48,959 bases of DNA from an uncultured Bacteroidota bacterium (GCA_902536935.1 CACAZM010000013.1:1-48959); one strand, 5' to 3'. Positions 37,501 through 46,435 are shown, counted from the first letter of the stretch. Numbers and translations are program-made. The notes: generated by a model from the letters alone, not told the origin.

Positions 37501-37657
37501 CTGGACTAGGGTTTTCTACACGTTCGGATTGTAGCTCTCCATTCCAATTAGATAAAACAATCGAGTTTTCATCTTCAAAGTCTTCCAATAAATCAGTCTG
37601 CTGTGCAATTGCATGATAAAGAAAAAAAGTAGATACAATTAAAAAAAGTTTATTCAT
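34526..37657 (-). CDS. Multi-domain carbohydrate-binding T9SS protein with TSP3 repeats
   Basis: This is a 1043-residue secreted non-enzymatic protein. Domains in order: signal peptide (about 1-18); a CBM-like beta-sandwich (about 20-165); Ig-like Big_5-type domain (about 170-285, DITIYTNKGL); second CBM-like domain (about 290-445); another Ig-like domain (about 450-565); third CBM-like domain (about 575-730); two thrombospondin-type-3 calcium repeats (about 735-800, DTDGDGVNDGDDDCPDTP and DSDGDGVPNRYDNCPQTP); an SprB-like or Ig segment (about 805-950); and a T9SS domain with HPNPINN. The CBM-like domains share pattern FDEDxx...NNxDWG...VYYxDDL. A surface-anchored glucan-binding protein is inferred. 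Preceded by 280 bp without a gene. Confidence 0.78.
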   Translation of the reverse strand: MNKLFLIVSTFFLYHAIAQQTDLLEDFEDENSIVLSNWNGELQSERVENPSPDTVNSSAWVAKLTMVSDPEQIGGAPHIEQYYNAEDNNIITLKVWTSVEVDVAIKLENNLDWGGHNTIAKTSVTTLNQWVSVSLEFDTDDILLNKYGLFFTGSNNAAGNVYYVDDLTTPSTYTTNQLAFIPGNGETNVSRSTDITIYTNKGLMNSDASELTNENLASLISLKENNSSGNSLGFTASINSEKNNISVDPDESFNFESTYFISFDETAIKYNDDTDVIAESATFTIEERVSNQMLIDFEAPETDATWTSWGSSAGFAKIDNPDKSGLNISEKVGQYTVPSGDEGLENGDVNGSKLTFFDYGVTPFFRVKVWVDKPVTVGMQLQNNPDWGNNPSGVKNILVEETNQWVELVYNFSALEATHHNRVQIYFDRDKSGGSTAGDVYYFDDIHKGDTPPEGVTALIPDDGSTEISIFSTLSINGSLAYTNLDGTVITEPENHVELRENNQAGNLVPIKVALSEDGLAFHIVPAEPLNPNVTYWYGVKENTTSYVGENQAINNANGTFSTEDIIVPTFVTYDDHQGGDDLTTLVELYGENGTIASVDEVIDPDDSTNFILQYNKSQETGGWSSVHYQLDRAIDFSSGNVFSIKVKASSPCWVRFKLSSDVTDWVGTWDETDSNVYLSGEFQTLFFDFNELFAEEPDKDRSNYTHIKVFINGGDGTPATFYLDDLSGPDLGPDPNVDTDGDGVNDGDDDCPDTPVGEAVDSNGCSSSQPSDSDGDGVPNRYDNCPQTPSGTVVDINGCEIFTLPIDNFEVKVSSFSCIESNDGSIYVKAKDQGFDYSVTIGDTSFALDSTNGYDKTIDDLTVGIYEVCISVGGQDSFVQCSEVTLSQPDPFIVDGSLSLSGESVEFKLDGASSFNLVHNGISTIVPKGRTTINLFKGPNTIKFTTDLSCQGIFEKYYFNSENILIHPNPINNILKVIVGGNDEMAEIVVKDIRGVKLISSNRKVNSDRTIIVDMKGYSKGLYFIEIKGPTISKTSKFLKNE

Positions 37658-37937
37658 AGTTAAACGTTGTTATTATGCATACAACTTATGGCTTCGTAAT
37701 TAAAGTTCACTAAAATAAGTCTATAAAGTACAAGTCAAAAAAAAATCATCATTAATTTATTATTTTAACATATGGTGTCTCAAATATTTATCAAAACAAT
37801 AAACAAAACCCCTAAACCAATTATATTAATTCTAAAAAAATGCGAAAATAATTTTTTAACCTATGTTAATTTCTCGATCTTAGGTCTAAATGTGTTCTTT
37901 TAACTTGAAACAAATAATTCTTTATAAGCAATAAATA
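37658..37937. other. 280-bp gene-free gap within the PUL
   Basis: This AT-rich gap separates the haloperoxidase-fusion gene from the multi-CBM gene, both on the minus strand. No open frame of coding quality is seen. I looked on the minus strand for TAnnTTTG and found no exact match. Its size makes it the likeliest site for a promoter of the downstream susCD operon. Confidence 0.4.
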
Positions 37938-40900
37938 TTAATTTTTTATTATTACAAATCGCTTAAATTTTTCGTCAATATGGAGTATGTATAATCCGGG
38001 CTTTGTAGAGGTGTTAACTAAAATCATTGTAGTATTAGTGGTTGCATCATAGACTCTATTACTGATTTTGACTTTTTGTCCTATAGCATCATATAGTGAA
38101 AGGGACACTTTATTATCAGTGTTAGTAATATAAATTCGTCTGTTGGTTATTGGGTTTGGATAGACAATTACTTTTTTTAGATTTTCCTCAATTTCATGAA
38201 TTCCTTCAAAGTAGCGGTTAGCTAATTCAAATGTATCAGACGCAACTAATTGCCCAATAAATCTTCCGGGGATATCATCAGCAGGTGGATGAATGCCCCC
38301 CCATATTCTGCTAAGACTAGTTTGATCAGATGCATCTCTATAGGTTGCCCACTGAAGGGTTATATCAACTGAAGGACCTTCCTCAAAAACTAAAAATTCA
38401 TTTGCTTTTGCAACAAACTCACCAATACCTCCAGGAAAATATTCATCACCTGTGATGTAAGTTAATAATTCAGCTGCTGCACGTGAATAGGTAGAATGAC
38501 CTGAAACGTAGCCCGCAAAAGGGGGAGTGACAAAAGTAGGTCTTTGATAAGGATACCATTCAGATCCTCTAATCCAACCCACACCTGCTTGATCAGTTTC
38601 TGGGGTTTCAATATTTTCATGACCTCTCCAAGTATAAAGTTTAATTGCCCCTACATATTCATCATTTTTTCCAGACAAAGAATCTCCAGTTTTTATTAGT
38701 TCAATATATCCAGGAATTAAAAGAATACCGCCAACATTGAAATTAGGGAGGTTAGGATCCGAGCTTTGACCTCTAGAAACCATAGAACGAATTGCTGATA
38801 TGGGTCTTACATAATCATACCACCCTTTCACACTCCAAGAAGCTATGGCAGCGTCATGCATCCCACCACCTAATATAAAATAAGACTTTACATCCCATTC
38901 CAACGAATCTAATATTGGTCCTTTTCCTTGAAAACGTTTTTCAAAAATGGGATTGTCATTAACATAATTTAAAATTGAAAACCAATGGCCAGGTGGAGTT
39001 TCGGAATCTGGACCATCTGCCCAAAACTCTGCCAAAACCCGGGTATAATCGCCTCTAGGAACAATATTTGGGCTGTAACTTTTTTTAGTGTAAGGATTTA
39101 TGCTTCTACCTTTATCATAAGAACCTCCTTCAAAAAAATTATAAAAATTCTCGTAATCATTATATTTTTTTGGGAATGATTCAATATTAACATTTCCAAT
39201 TTTAGCGGGTGAAATGTCCCATAAGACACCATCATTTGGGTCTAAGTGCGACTGCCATATGGACACCATTGAAAATCCCCATTTATATGCCTTACTGCCT
39301 TCATCATCGTATTTTAGATTAATGTATGGGGGTCCTAAAGGATCATGAAAAACATGGAACAGATTACCGTTTCTTTTGTAAGTGATTTTATCTTCCTCCT
39401 TCAATGCAAAACCATTAACATTACCCCACTCAGGACTTAAAAATGGAGGTACATTTCCATCAATTAGATTTCCACCCTGATCTATAAATGTATCAAGTCC
39501 TAATGGTTGCCATCTGTTAGGATCTTCCATTACAGGGCTCTGGTCTGTATTTAGTGAATATGGTAAGTTAATAGGATTATAATAGGCATTATCATAACCT
39601 GAAGCCTCTCTCGAACCATCTTGGAGGCCATACTCAATAATAGTTTTTGCAACATAATTACCCAATGCAGAAGCATTACCATTTTTATATTCAGTTGATT
39701 GAATAGTAATGTCATACCCAAGTTTATCCATCAACATTTCAAGTCGTAATTGGGTTGATGTTCTTGTTGGAGAATTATTAAATCTGTGTGAAAGCAGTCG
39801 AAACATTCCAAAACTAATTGCCTCATTGATATATTCTAATTTGTTATTTTCAAATTCAATCGATTCAAAATGGTCCTTATCAAAATTACTCTGAAAACCA
39901 TTAAGTTTATTTCCCATTAGATAGGGAAGAGCAACTTTATCGTTAATGGCCCAAATATCATACATAAGAATACCTGAATGAAATAAATTTCTTGCGTGTA
40001 CAGTTGGTCTTGTAAAATCTCCCCTAATGGACTCTAGTAAAACTTCATTCCATAACCTGGCAATTGAAATGCCATCGGGTAAATTCTTGGCATCCAAATC
40101 AACCTCTAAAGAGACTTTTAAACTAGAACAATTATCATCAGATTCAACAACCGATACTGTTCCGCCTGAAGCTACTCCCCATTTCACACTTATCGAGTCA
40201 GTTCCTTGACCGCTTAAAATTTCCCCTCCTTCTATTTCCCATTTATTTGTGGATGTGTTGTCAATTTTATAAGAGTATGTTTCAACATTTAAAAATGATG
40301 TTGAATCGCTACCGTTTATGAATTTTGAAGTTAAATATGTGCATGAACCATCATCATAGGTTGCTGTAGGGTTATAATTACATGAATTAGGATCTGTACA
40401 ACCATATATTTTTTCACTTGGTGGTTTATTTTGAATTTCAATTCCTTGCCCCTCAATAGCCTTGTAATTTTTATTTACATCCAGGTTGGTATAATTTTCA
40501 ATAATTCCAGATGGCCATTTGATTTTAAGATTATCGATTTTAGAGTCATCATTTAACCCAAAATGTATCGGCTGTAAACTTTGACCTAAAAATCCTACTC
40601 CAGAATGATGACGTTTTTGAACACCTCTTTGAGTGGTTACTGTAATAATTGCTCCTAACGCATCTCTATTTGAAGAAGTACCCTCAAGTTCGATTTTAAG
40701 CCATGATAAATATGGCTCATCGTCGTCAAAATTTAAAAGTTTATTTTCGTAGAAAATTACAGGAGCGTCACTATTAGTTATCATCAAGTCAAGATCCCCA
40801 TCATTGTCATAATCGAATCCGACATTTTCTACGCTTTCTGCTAATTCATCAACTCCCAACTCAGCTGAGATATTTTCAAATTTATTCTTACCCTGATTAT

Positions 40901-42038
40901 GTAAATTTTTATAATATACATTTTGTTCAGGGCCTCTGGCCTCAAACTCATAGCCATTGACAATAAATAAATCTTCATCCCCATCTAAATCAAAATCAGC
41001 AAAACTAGCACCCCATGACCACCCTGATGATTCTAATCCATGTAAAGAAGAATTTTCTTGAAAAAAATTATTCCCATTATTTTCCATGAGATTATTTTCA
41101 TCAACTCCGGTAAAAAAAATATCAAAATCAAGGTCATTATCAAAATCACTTACAGCAATTCCCATATCATCAATACGACTATCCATCCCAAAAGAAATAG
41201 CACTCTCAGTAAATGATAAACCGTTATTATTGATGTATGCATAGTTTGAATAATGAAAATCATTACTAACTATGATATCCAACCAACCATCATTGTTTAA
41301 GTCAAATGGCATAGCAGTGTAACTATAGTTTGATTCTGCTTCAACAAGGTTTAACTCTGAAGTTAAATCTGTAAAAGTGCCATCACCATTATTTCTATAT
41401 AAAAAATTAGATCCACAAGAATTCCAATCATTAACATAAAAATCTAAAAAACCGTCATTATCATAATCAAACCAGGTTGCACTTGTATTAATACACTCAT
41501 TAGAGGTTGTAATTCCTGAAGACTCAGTAACATTTTCAAATGTTCCATTCCCAAGATTTAGCCATAACTGAATTTTCAAAGAATAAGTTAATAATAAGTC
41601 TGGATAACCATCATTATTATAATCACCCCATGATGCACCGAATTTGAAACCCTGCTGAGCAAGAGTTCCTTTAGTTTGATCACGAATTGTAAATAAATTA
41701 ATAAAACCGGCATCTAAAGTTACATCTGTAAATGAGCCATCATTATTGTTCCTAAATAGTTTGCTAAAAGTAGAAGGATCACTTGGATCCTCAATCTCAT
41801 AAGCTACTATAAATAAATCTAAGTCTCCATCTTTATCGTAGTCTGCAACTGAAAAACCATTATTTTTTTTGATTTTTCCTAGGCCAATAGAATTTTCAAC
41901 TTTTTCAAAAATTTGACCAATGGAGTTATTAGGAATCAAAAAGATTGCTAAGAAGAAAAAAAAATGTAGTGGTATTTTAGGGGAACTGATCAGCTTATTT
42001 TTTTGTAAAAATAAACTATATGAACTAATCCTCATCAA
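37938..42038 (-). CDS. FG-GAP/ASPIC-UnbV fused to vanadium-haloperoxidase-like domain, T9SS cargo
   Basis: This is a 1366-residue secreted fusion. After a signal peptide (about 25-41) come FG-GAP/VCBS repeats (about 44-440) with many D-x-D-x-D-G calcium motifs, then ASPIC/UnbV (about 457-527, LGAIITVTT ... IKWPSGIIENY), a GCTDPNSCNYNPTATYDDGS motif (about 545-565), an Ig-like segment, then a PAP2/vanadium-haloperoxidase-like domain (about 650-1270), and a T9SS domain with YPNPITNRR. Haloperoxidase motifs: R1078-P1079 in YDYVRPISAIR, S1179-G-H1181 in GYVSGHS, and S1243-R1244 ... H1250 in SRIWGGIHPPADD. Vanadium haloperoxidases oxidise halides with hydrogen peroxide; related proteins are phosphatases. 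The gene follows GH81 after 35 bases, inside the glucan PUL. Confidence 0.82.
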   Translation of the reverse strand: MMRISSYSLFLQKNKLISSPKIPLHFFFFLAIFLIPNNSIGQIFEKVENSIGLGKIKKNNGFSVADYDKDGDLDLFIVAYEIEDPSDPSTFSKLFRNNNDGSFTDVTLDAGFINLFTIRDQTKGTLAQQGFKFGASWGDYNNDGYPDLLLTYSLKIQLWLNLGNGTFENVTESSGITTSNECINTSATWFDYDNDGFLDFYVNDWNSCGSNFLYRNNGDGTFTDLTSELNLVEAESNYSYTAMPFDLNNDGWLDIIVSNDFHYSNYAYINNNGLSFTESAISFGMDSRIDDMGIAVSDFDNDLDFDIFFTGVDENNLMENNGNNFFQENSSLHGLESSGWSWGASFADFDLDGDEDLFIVNGYEFEARGPEQNVYYKNLHNQGKNKFENISAELGVDELAESVENVGFDYDNDGDLDLMITNSDAPVIFYENKLLNFDDDEPYLSWLKIELEGTSSNRDALGAIITVTTQRGVQKRHHSGVGFLGQSLQPIHFGLNDDSKIDNLKIKWPSGIIENYTNLDVNKNYKAIEGQGIEIQNKPPSEKIYGCTDPNSCNYNPTATYDDGSCTYLTSKFINGSDSTSFLNVETYSYKIDNTSTNKWEIEGGEILSGQGTDSISVKWGVASGGTVSVVESDDNCSSLKVSLEVDLDAKNLPDGISIARLWNEVLLESIRGDFTRPTVHARNLFHSGILMYDIWAINDKVALPYLMGNKLNGFQSNFDKDHFESIEFENNKLEYINEAISFGMFRLLSHRFNNSPTRTSTQLRLEMLMDKLGYDITIQSTEYKNGNASALGNYVAKTIIEYGLQDGSREASGYDNAYYNPINLPYSLNTDQSPVMEDPNRWQPLGLDTFIDQGGNLIDGNVPPFLSPEWGNVNGFALKEEDKITYKRNGNLFHVFHDPLGPPYINLKYDDEGSKAYKWGFSMVSIWQSHLDPNDGVLWDISPAKIGNVNIESFPKKYNDYENFYNFFEGGSYDKGRSINPYTKKSYSPNIVPRGDYTRVLAEFWADGPDSETPPGHWFSILNYVNDNPIFEKRFQGKGPILDSLEWDVKSYFILGGGMHDAAIASWSVKGWYDYVRPISAIRSMVSRGQSSDPNLPNFNVGGILLIPGYIELIKTGDSLSGKNDEYVGAIKLYTWRGHENIETPETDQAGVGWIRGSEWYPYQRPTFVTPPFAGYVSGHSTYSRAAAELLTYITGDEYFPGGIGEFVAKANEFLVFEEGPSVDITLQWATYRDASDQTSLSRIWGGIHPPADDIPGRFIGQLVASDTFELANRYFEGIHEIEENLKKVIVYPNPITNRRIYITNTDNKVSLSLYDAIGQKVKISNRVYDATTNTTMILVNTSTKPGLYILHIDEKFKRFVIIKN

Positions 42039-42073
42039 CCATAATACTTAATAATCAAAAAATTTAAAAGCAA

Positions 42074-45000
42074 TTAATACTTGATCAGTTCTATAGTTTC
42101 ATTTAAATTTTTAGCACTTAGATTAATAAAGTATATACCATTTGGATAATGACTCAGGTCTAACTTAATTTCTCTTGAAAATTTATTTTCACGATGAAAA
42201 ATATCGACTAATTTTTTACCACTTATATTGAATATTTGGATAGATACTATAGCTGTTTCTATTGGCAATATTAGGGTTATTTTTCCATCTGTTGGATTTG
42301 GATAAAAAACAAAAGGATTTGAATCGTTTTCTGAAATTGAGGACACAGCACAATCGCCCACAACAATCGAATGGGGGTTAGCGGAGTTATTTCGTTCCAT
42401 CCCGTCATAGGAATAAGTAAAATAAAAATTTAATTGTGTGCCTTGAGAGGCGTTGATTTGAAAAGGAACATTAGGCGCGATGTGATACCCTGGATACGGA
42501 CCACTTCCTGTACCGTAATACAATATACATGTCGGACTGCCAGCATTTCCATTTAAAGGAATGAAAGTTATTGTTGGATTACTTAGGTCATTTGAAATGG
42601 CATATTGATAATCGCCATTGCTTGTATCTTCTATACAGTTTTGTGGCTGTTCAATAAGGATAGTTACGTCATCAGAAACAGCTTGCGCACCCTCATCGTC
42701 AGTAACAATTGCGGTCAGCACATAACTTCCTTCACTCGAAGTTGACCATGAAACGCTGTAAGGCGAACTGTTATCAGTAGCAATTGACCCACCATCAACA
42801 TAGAATTCAACTTGATACACAGATCCATTAAAATCAGAAGCATTTGCTGATATTGTAATGCTTTCATCTGGAGCAAATGAACTTCCATTTTCAGGAGAAG
42901 TGATGGAAACAGAGGGGTTGATATTTTCACCAGTGTGCTCATAGCTTGTTTTCATTTCACGAGCTGGCACAGTTAATTGAAATCCATCCGAATAGTTTAT
43001 TATATGCTCTGTTGGACCATAATTATGAGCAACATAAATACGTTGCCCTGCACGTTCAAAAACGGCTGCAATTGGGTAGTCTGCAGAAACTCCAGTATTT
43101 ACACGTCCAAGCATATGCATATTGTGTATCCAATGATAGGTTTGTGCATCCGAAACACCAAATTTTAGAGATCGATTTGAATTTGAATCGTACAAATTGA
43201 TTGCTTTTAGAGGGTCGACAAATGATAAATACTGCCAGTATACATCATGCCATAAATTTGCGTTTTCTTCGTTCTGTAGAATACCAGTATTTTCCTCAAT
43301 TTCGGTCCACAGACTTTCTACATAATCAGTGTTGTGACCCAGGTATAATGACCCACCGTGGATTGGGTAAAATTCAATCCCATAAGAAGCGGCAATATCC
43401 GCTGTCCAAAAGGTTCCATTGTCGTAGTCATTGCCCCACAACCTTGAAATGAGGCCATATTGTTGAGTGTTCACAAATGTACGGTTATTGATATCAAACC
43501 AATATTCTTCGACAGCACTTTGCTCTGTTGTATAGAGGTAAATCCCAAGATCTCTTATTTCATCATTCCCGGTGATTGTACCCCAGTGAATCAGAGAACT
43601 GTTGAATTGCATACTTTCAGAAGTTGACTCTTGATCATTTCCCTGAGGGAAAAATGCAAATCCATTTGCCCAACAGTGACCGGCGTAGGGACTAAAGTTT
43701 CGCAAAAACGGAAACAAGCTATCATTCCGGTTTGGCGATGCTGCATCTCGTACGAGGTGGTTGACCATCTCTCCCCACTGGCTTGCCCATCCAGGCTCAT
43801 ATTGTTCCATAAAAGCTGCAGCGTGAATAAAATATCCCCAGTGAAAGTGATGATCATTGATGTTGCTATCCTGACCATGTCCGGCAGGATAGCCAAATAA
43901 AGTTGACCAGTTCGAGTTGTAGTAAAATAGAAAAGCAACTTCATTATTTTCGTAACTCAACCAATCTTCTAATCTTTCTTTGATGGTTGAAACAATCTTA
44001 TTTACTGCTTGTGAATCTCCAAGTTGCTCAGCAATACGGGCAGTTTGAATAAGGCGGTTCATTACCTGACCTTCGTTGTAGGAGTCAGTCCAAGATGACA
44101 AGGCATCGTTTTCAATAGCATCAATTTTTTGTTGCAATTTGTTTTGGTCGTAGCTAGATGTATAAATAGCAAGATTTGGCAGAGTCGGTAAAATGCCTTG
44201 AAATGTATGTTCTACAGAAAATTGATTGCCTTCCAACATTTTAATGTTTCCGCGAATTGAGCTGTACGTATCTTTGTTAGGGATAGCAGAATTAGGAGCT
44301 AAATATCCCCATTGATGTGGCAACAGGCCCTGGATGATTTCATTGTTCGACCCCTCTTTGGTTTCAGTTGTTATAGTAAAATCTGTGCGCACTACAGATG
44401 TATTTTCATTGTAGCTCCAGTTAACGGTTGTATTAACAGGAAACACATAGGCATATTTTTGATATTCATTTGCTTTTTGTACAATGTCTGATGTTGACTG
44501 AGGAAGCATAGCAACAGACCAGTAGTTTTGGTTATTTAAGTTTGAGGTAAATGTATTCCCGTTTTGTGTCCATGTGCTACCAGTGGGCGCGTAGACAACA
44601 AAATCCGCACCATTTCTAGCGTTGAGAATTCTGATTTGCTCGTTGGCAACAGTAACACTACCTGCCTCAACAACGACTTTAGCAACGTCAGATGTTTCTT
44701 TGGTTAGATAAACAAATGGCATTCCAATTCCACTTGTCGCTACAAATGAGTTGTTATTGTCTGCCCATTTAATGGAAACAGTCCAATCCGTGTGATCGTC
44801 TATAGTCGCTCGGGTGCTATTAAGACCAACCACTCCAACTCGTAAGCTGATTTGATCACCAATAACTCCACGTGGAATATGCGTGACTCCCAGTCCACTA
44901 GTTGTTGTTTCCATGGCAAATGGATAATTGTACAGATTATTGACATGATCGGTATTTAGCAGCTTTGACCACCAATCGTTTGTTGGGACGGGTTTTGTTA

Positions 45001-45172
45001 CTGCCTGGCCTGACAGTTGTGGAGTGCCTGCGGGGATTGCATTTCTTCCTTGCGAATCATACCCGGGGAATTGTGTAGTATAGCTTCCCGATCCAACACT
45101 AGTGGTCTGTGAAATGACTGGCATGTTAATTAATAATACTATGATTTGAATGATGTATTTTTTCATTTTCAT
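42074..45172 (-). CDS. GH81 endo-beta-1,3-glucanase with CBM56 and T9SS domain
   Basis: This is a 1032-residue secreted enzyme. After a signal peptide (about 1-21) comes a GH81 domain (about 30-745) with the family signatures NINDHHFHWGYF (D440 is the probable acid) and QESTSESMQF (E515 and E519, one the general base). Then an Ig-like domain (about 753-840), a CBM56-like beta-1,3-glucan-binding domain (about 845-942), and a T9SS domain with YPNPTDGK. GH81 enzymes are inverting endo-beta-1,3-glucanases acting on laminarin, curdlan or fungal glucan. It starts 191 bases from the plus-strand gene at 45364, and is the first gene of the minus-strand series. GC seems a little higher than the SusC region. 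Confidence 0.93.
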   Translation of the reverse strand: MKMKKYIIQIIVLLINMPVISQTTSVGSGSYTTQFPGYDSQGRNAIPAGTPQLSGQAVTKPVPTNDWWSKLLNTDHVNNLYNYPFAMETTTSGLGVTHIPRGVIGDQISLRVGVVGLNSTRATIDDHTDWTVSIKWADNNNSFVATSGIGMPFVYLTKETSDVAKVVVEAGSVTVANEQIRILNARNGADFVVYAPTGSTWTQNGNTFTSNLNNQNYWSVAMLPQSTSDIVQKANEYQKYAYVFPVNTTVNWSYNENTSVVRTDFTITTETKEGSNNEIIQGLLPHQWGYLAPNSAIPNKDTYSSIRGNIKMLEGNQFSVEHTFQGILPTLPNLAIYTSSYDQNKLQQKIDAIENDALSSWTDSYNEGQVMNRLIQTARIAEQLGDSQAVNKIVSTIKERLEDWLSYENNEVAFLFYYNSNWSTLFGYPAGHGQDSNINDHHFHWGYFIHAAAFMEQYEPGWASQWGEMVNHLVRDAASPNRNDSLFPFLRNFSPYAGHCWANGFAFFPQGNDQESTSESMQFNSSLIHWGTITGNDEIRDLGIYLYTTEQSAVEEYWFDINNRTFVNTQQYGLISRLWGNDYDNGTFWTADIAASYGIEFYPIHGGSLYLGHNTDYVESLWTEIEENTGILQNEENANLWHDVYWQYLSFVDPLKAINLYDSNSNRSLKFGVSDAQTYHWIHNMHMLGRVNTGVSADYPIAAVFERAGQRIYVAHNYGPTEHIINYSDGFQLTVPAREMKTSYEHTGENINPSVSITSPENGSSFAPDESITISANASDFNGSVYQVEFYVDGGSIATDNSSPYSVSWSTSSEGSYVLTAIVTDDEGAQAVSDDVTILIEQPQNCIEDTSNGDYQYAISNDLSNPTITFIPLNGNAGSPTCILYYGTGSGPYPGYHIAPNVPFQINASQGTQLNFYFTYSYDGMERNNSANPHSIVVGDCAVSSISENDSNPFVFYPNPTDGKITLILPIETAIVSIQIFNISGKKLVDIFHRENKFSREIKLDLSHYPNGIYFINLSAKNLNETIELIKY

Positions 45173-45363
45173 TTATTAATGTAAAGATATAGCTGTAAAA
45201 CTTTCTAGCAAAGAGTTCATTAATTAGTCTAAACATCTCATAATGAACTTATTGTACTTTTATTGTAGAGGCTATGTAGGGTCAATACTTATAATTTGTA
45301 TAGTCAATTATTTATTGAAGAAATTAAATACATAATAATATTGGACAACTAAATTTATCTAAT
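45173..45363. other. 191-bp divergent intergenic region
   Basis: This AT-rich divergent gap lies between GH81 (minus) and the small T9SS protein (plus). It should hold promoters for both, but I could not place an exact TAnnTTTG with a -33 partner; near matches only. No gene is seen. Confidence 0.4.
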
Positions 45364-46002
45364 ATGAAATATTTATACACTTTAATTTTATTATTATCAT
45401 TTTCATTTGTCGAAGCTCAAATTAATTTGACAGTTGAAATAACTGGAACTCCAACCACTGTTAAAATGACAGGTCCATGGTGGGGCTGGGATCCGAACGG
45501 TGGTCCAGCAGCAACCGACAATGGTGATGGTACTTGGACTGTTTCTATGAATGCGCCAAATGAAAATATGGAATATTTGTGGGTTGTAGACAACACTCAA
45601 GAGAACCTTATTGCTGATGCTGCTGGTGGAAATTGCTCAACAGCGATTGATTCAGGTAACTTAATTACAGACTATAATGGCTGGGCTAATAGAGTATGGA
45701 AAACGACAGATACACATATTCAAACAGCCTATGGAAATTGCTCTTCATTAACTCTTTCAACTGTTGTTGACGTAATAGAATCAGTCACTTTATATCCTAA
45801 TCCAACTAGTGATTTTGTGCGTATTTCAGCAGGAGAATCTATTGATCTTGTCCGAATATTTGATGTTACTGGTCGAGTTGTTAAAGAGTCGAGTCCTGAA
45901 AAATCTGATTTTAGCTTAAATGTTTCTAACTTATCAAAAGGAGTTTATCTTGTTAAATTAAATTCTGGAGATAAAGAAGCTACAACAAAGCTTATTAAGT
46001 AA
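45364..46002 (+). CDS. Small T9SS-secreted protein with laminarinase-associated binding-like domain
   Basis: This 212-residue protein has a signal peptide (about 1-19, FVEAQ), a beta-sandwich domain (about 20-120) and a T9SS type A domain (about 138-212, YPNPTSDF). The middle domain, with MTGPWWGWDP, DNGDGTWTVSM, EYLWVVDNTQENL and NRVWKTTDT, resembles an accessory domain seen on flavobacterial GH16 laminarinases (strand pattern W...DGDGxW...YEYxxxVDN...NR). It has no catalytic motif, so a free-standing secreted glucan-binding protein is inferred. It is followed by a good intrinsic terminator, so it is transcribed alone, divergent from GH81. Confidence 0.75.
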   Translation: MKYLYTLILLLSFSFVEAQINLTVEITGTPTTVKMTGPWWGWDPNGGPAATDNGDGTWTVSMNAPNENMEYLWVVDNTQENLIADAAGGNCSTAIDSGNLITDYNGWANRVWKTTDTHIQTAYGNCSSLTLSTVVDVIESVTLYPNPTSDFVRISAGESIDLVRIFDVTGRVVKESSPEKSDFSLNVSNLSKGVYLVKLNSGDKEATTKLIK

Positions 46003-46028
46003 ATTATATACTACAAACAAACCTAAAT

Positions 46029-46055
46029 AAACCCACCATTTATGGTGGGTTTTTT
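46029..46055 (+). terminator. Rho-independent terminator after the small T9SS gene
   Basis: The stem AAACCCACCA pairs with TGGTGGGTTT (10 bp, loop TTTA, 46039-46042) and is followed by a T run to 46055. It begins 27 bases after the stop codon at 46002. This is the clearest intrinsic terminator in the window. Confidence 0.9.
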
Positions 46056-46435
46056 GATTTTTGGAAAATTTTCTATAGAATGAAAAATTTGATTACCTGC
46101 ATTCTCTTTCTTTTTTCAAACGAATCATTTTACACTTTCCAACTTAGCCCTAGTTGGTGCTTTACGAGGGGATTTATCAAAATTTAAGATTTGAAATTAT
46201 GGAAATCTTCATATTCAAAGTATAGTCCAAATTGATGAAATTCATATTTATAACTTTAAGGTTCAGAAATTACAATCCTTTAGGCCTAATCAAAAAGTAT
46301 TTATGATTAAAAGTAATTTGGCCAAGAGAATTATCTAGTAAGGATTTCTGGAAATAATTTTAGAGAGATCAAGCGTATTATGGTCAAATAGCATCGAATA
46401 ATTTTTTCTACATTTGACAAATTAATACTATACCA
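46056..46435. other. 380-bp region without an intact gene
   Basis: No open frame with a plausible start is longer than about 50 codons. Two short open segments read like eroded coding sequence: one near 46146-46190 (LALVGALRGDLSKFKI) and one near 46200-46337 ending in a TAG (DEIHIYNFKVQKLQSF). They are in interrupted frames and I do not recognise them, so a decayed gene is possible but unproved. The last part probably holds the promoter of the sensor gene. Confidence 0.35.
46409..46416 (+). promoter_or_regulatory. Candidate -7 box for the sensor-regulator gene
   Basis: TACATTTG matches the Bacteroidota -7 consensus TAnnTTTG exactly, 19 bases before the proposed TTG start at 46436. No TTTG is seen at the usual -33 distance, so support is partial. 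Confidence 0.35.

Noticed and set aside
43591-43944. Open frame inside the GH81 gene in another frame
   Set aside because: It is fully contained in the conserved GH81 catalytic region.
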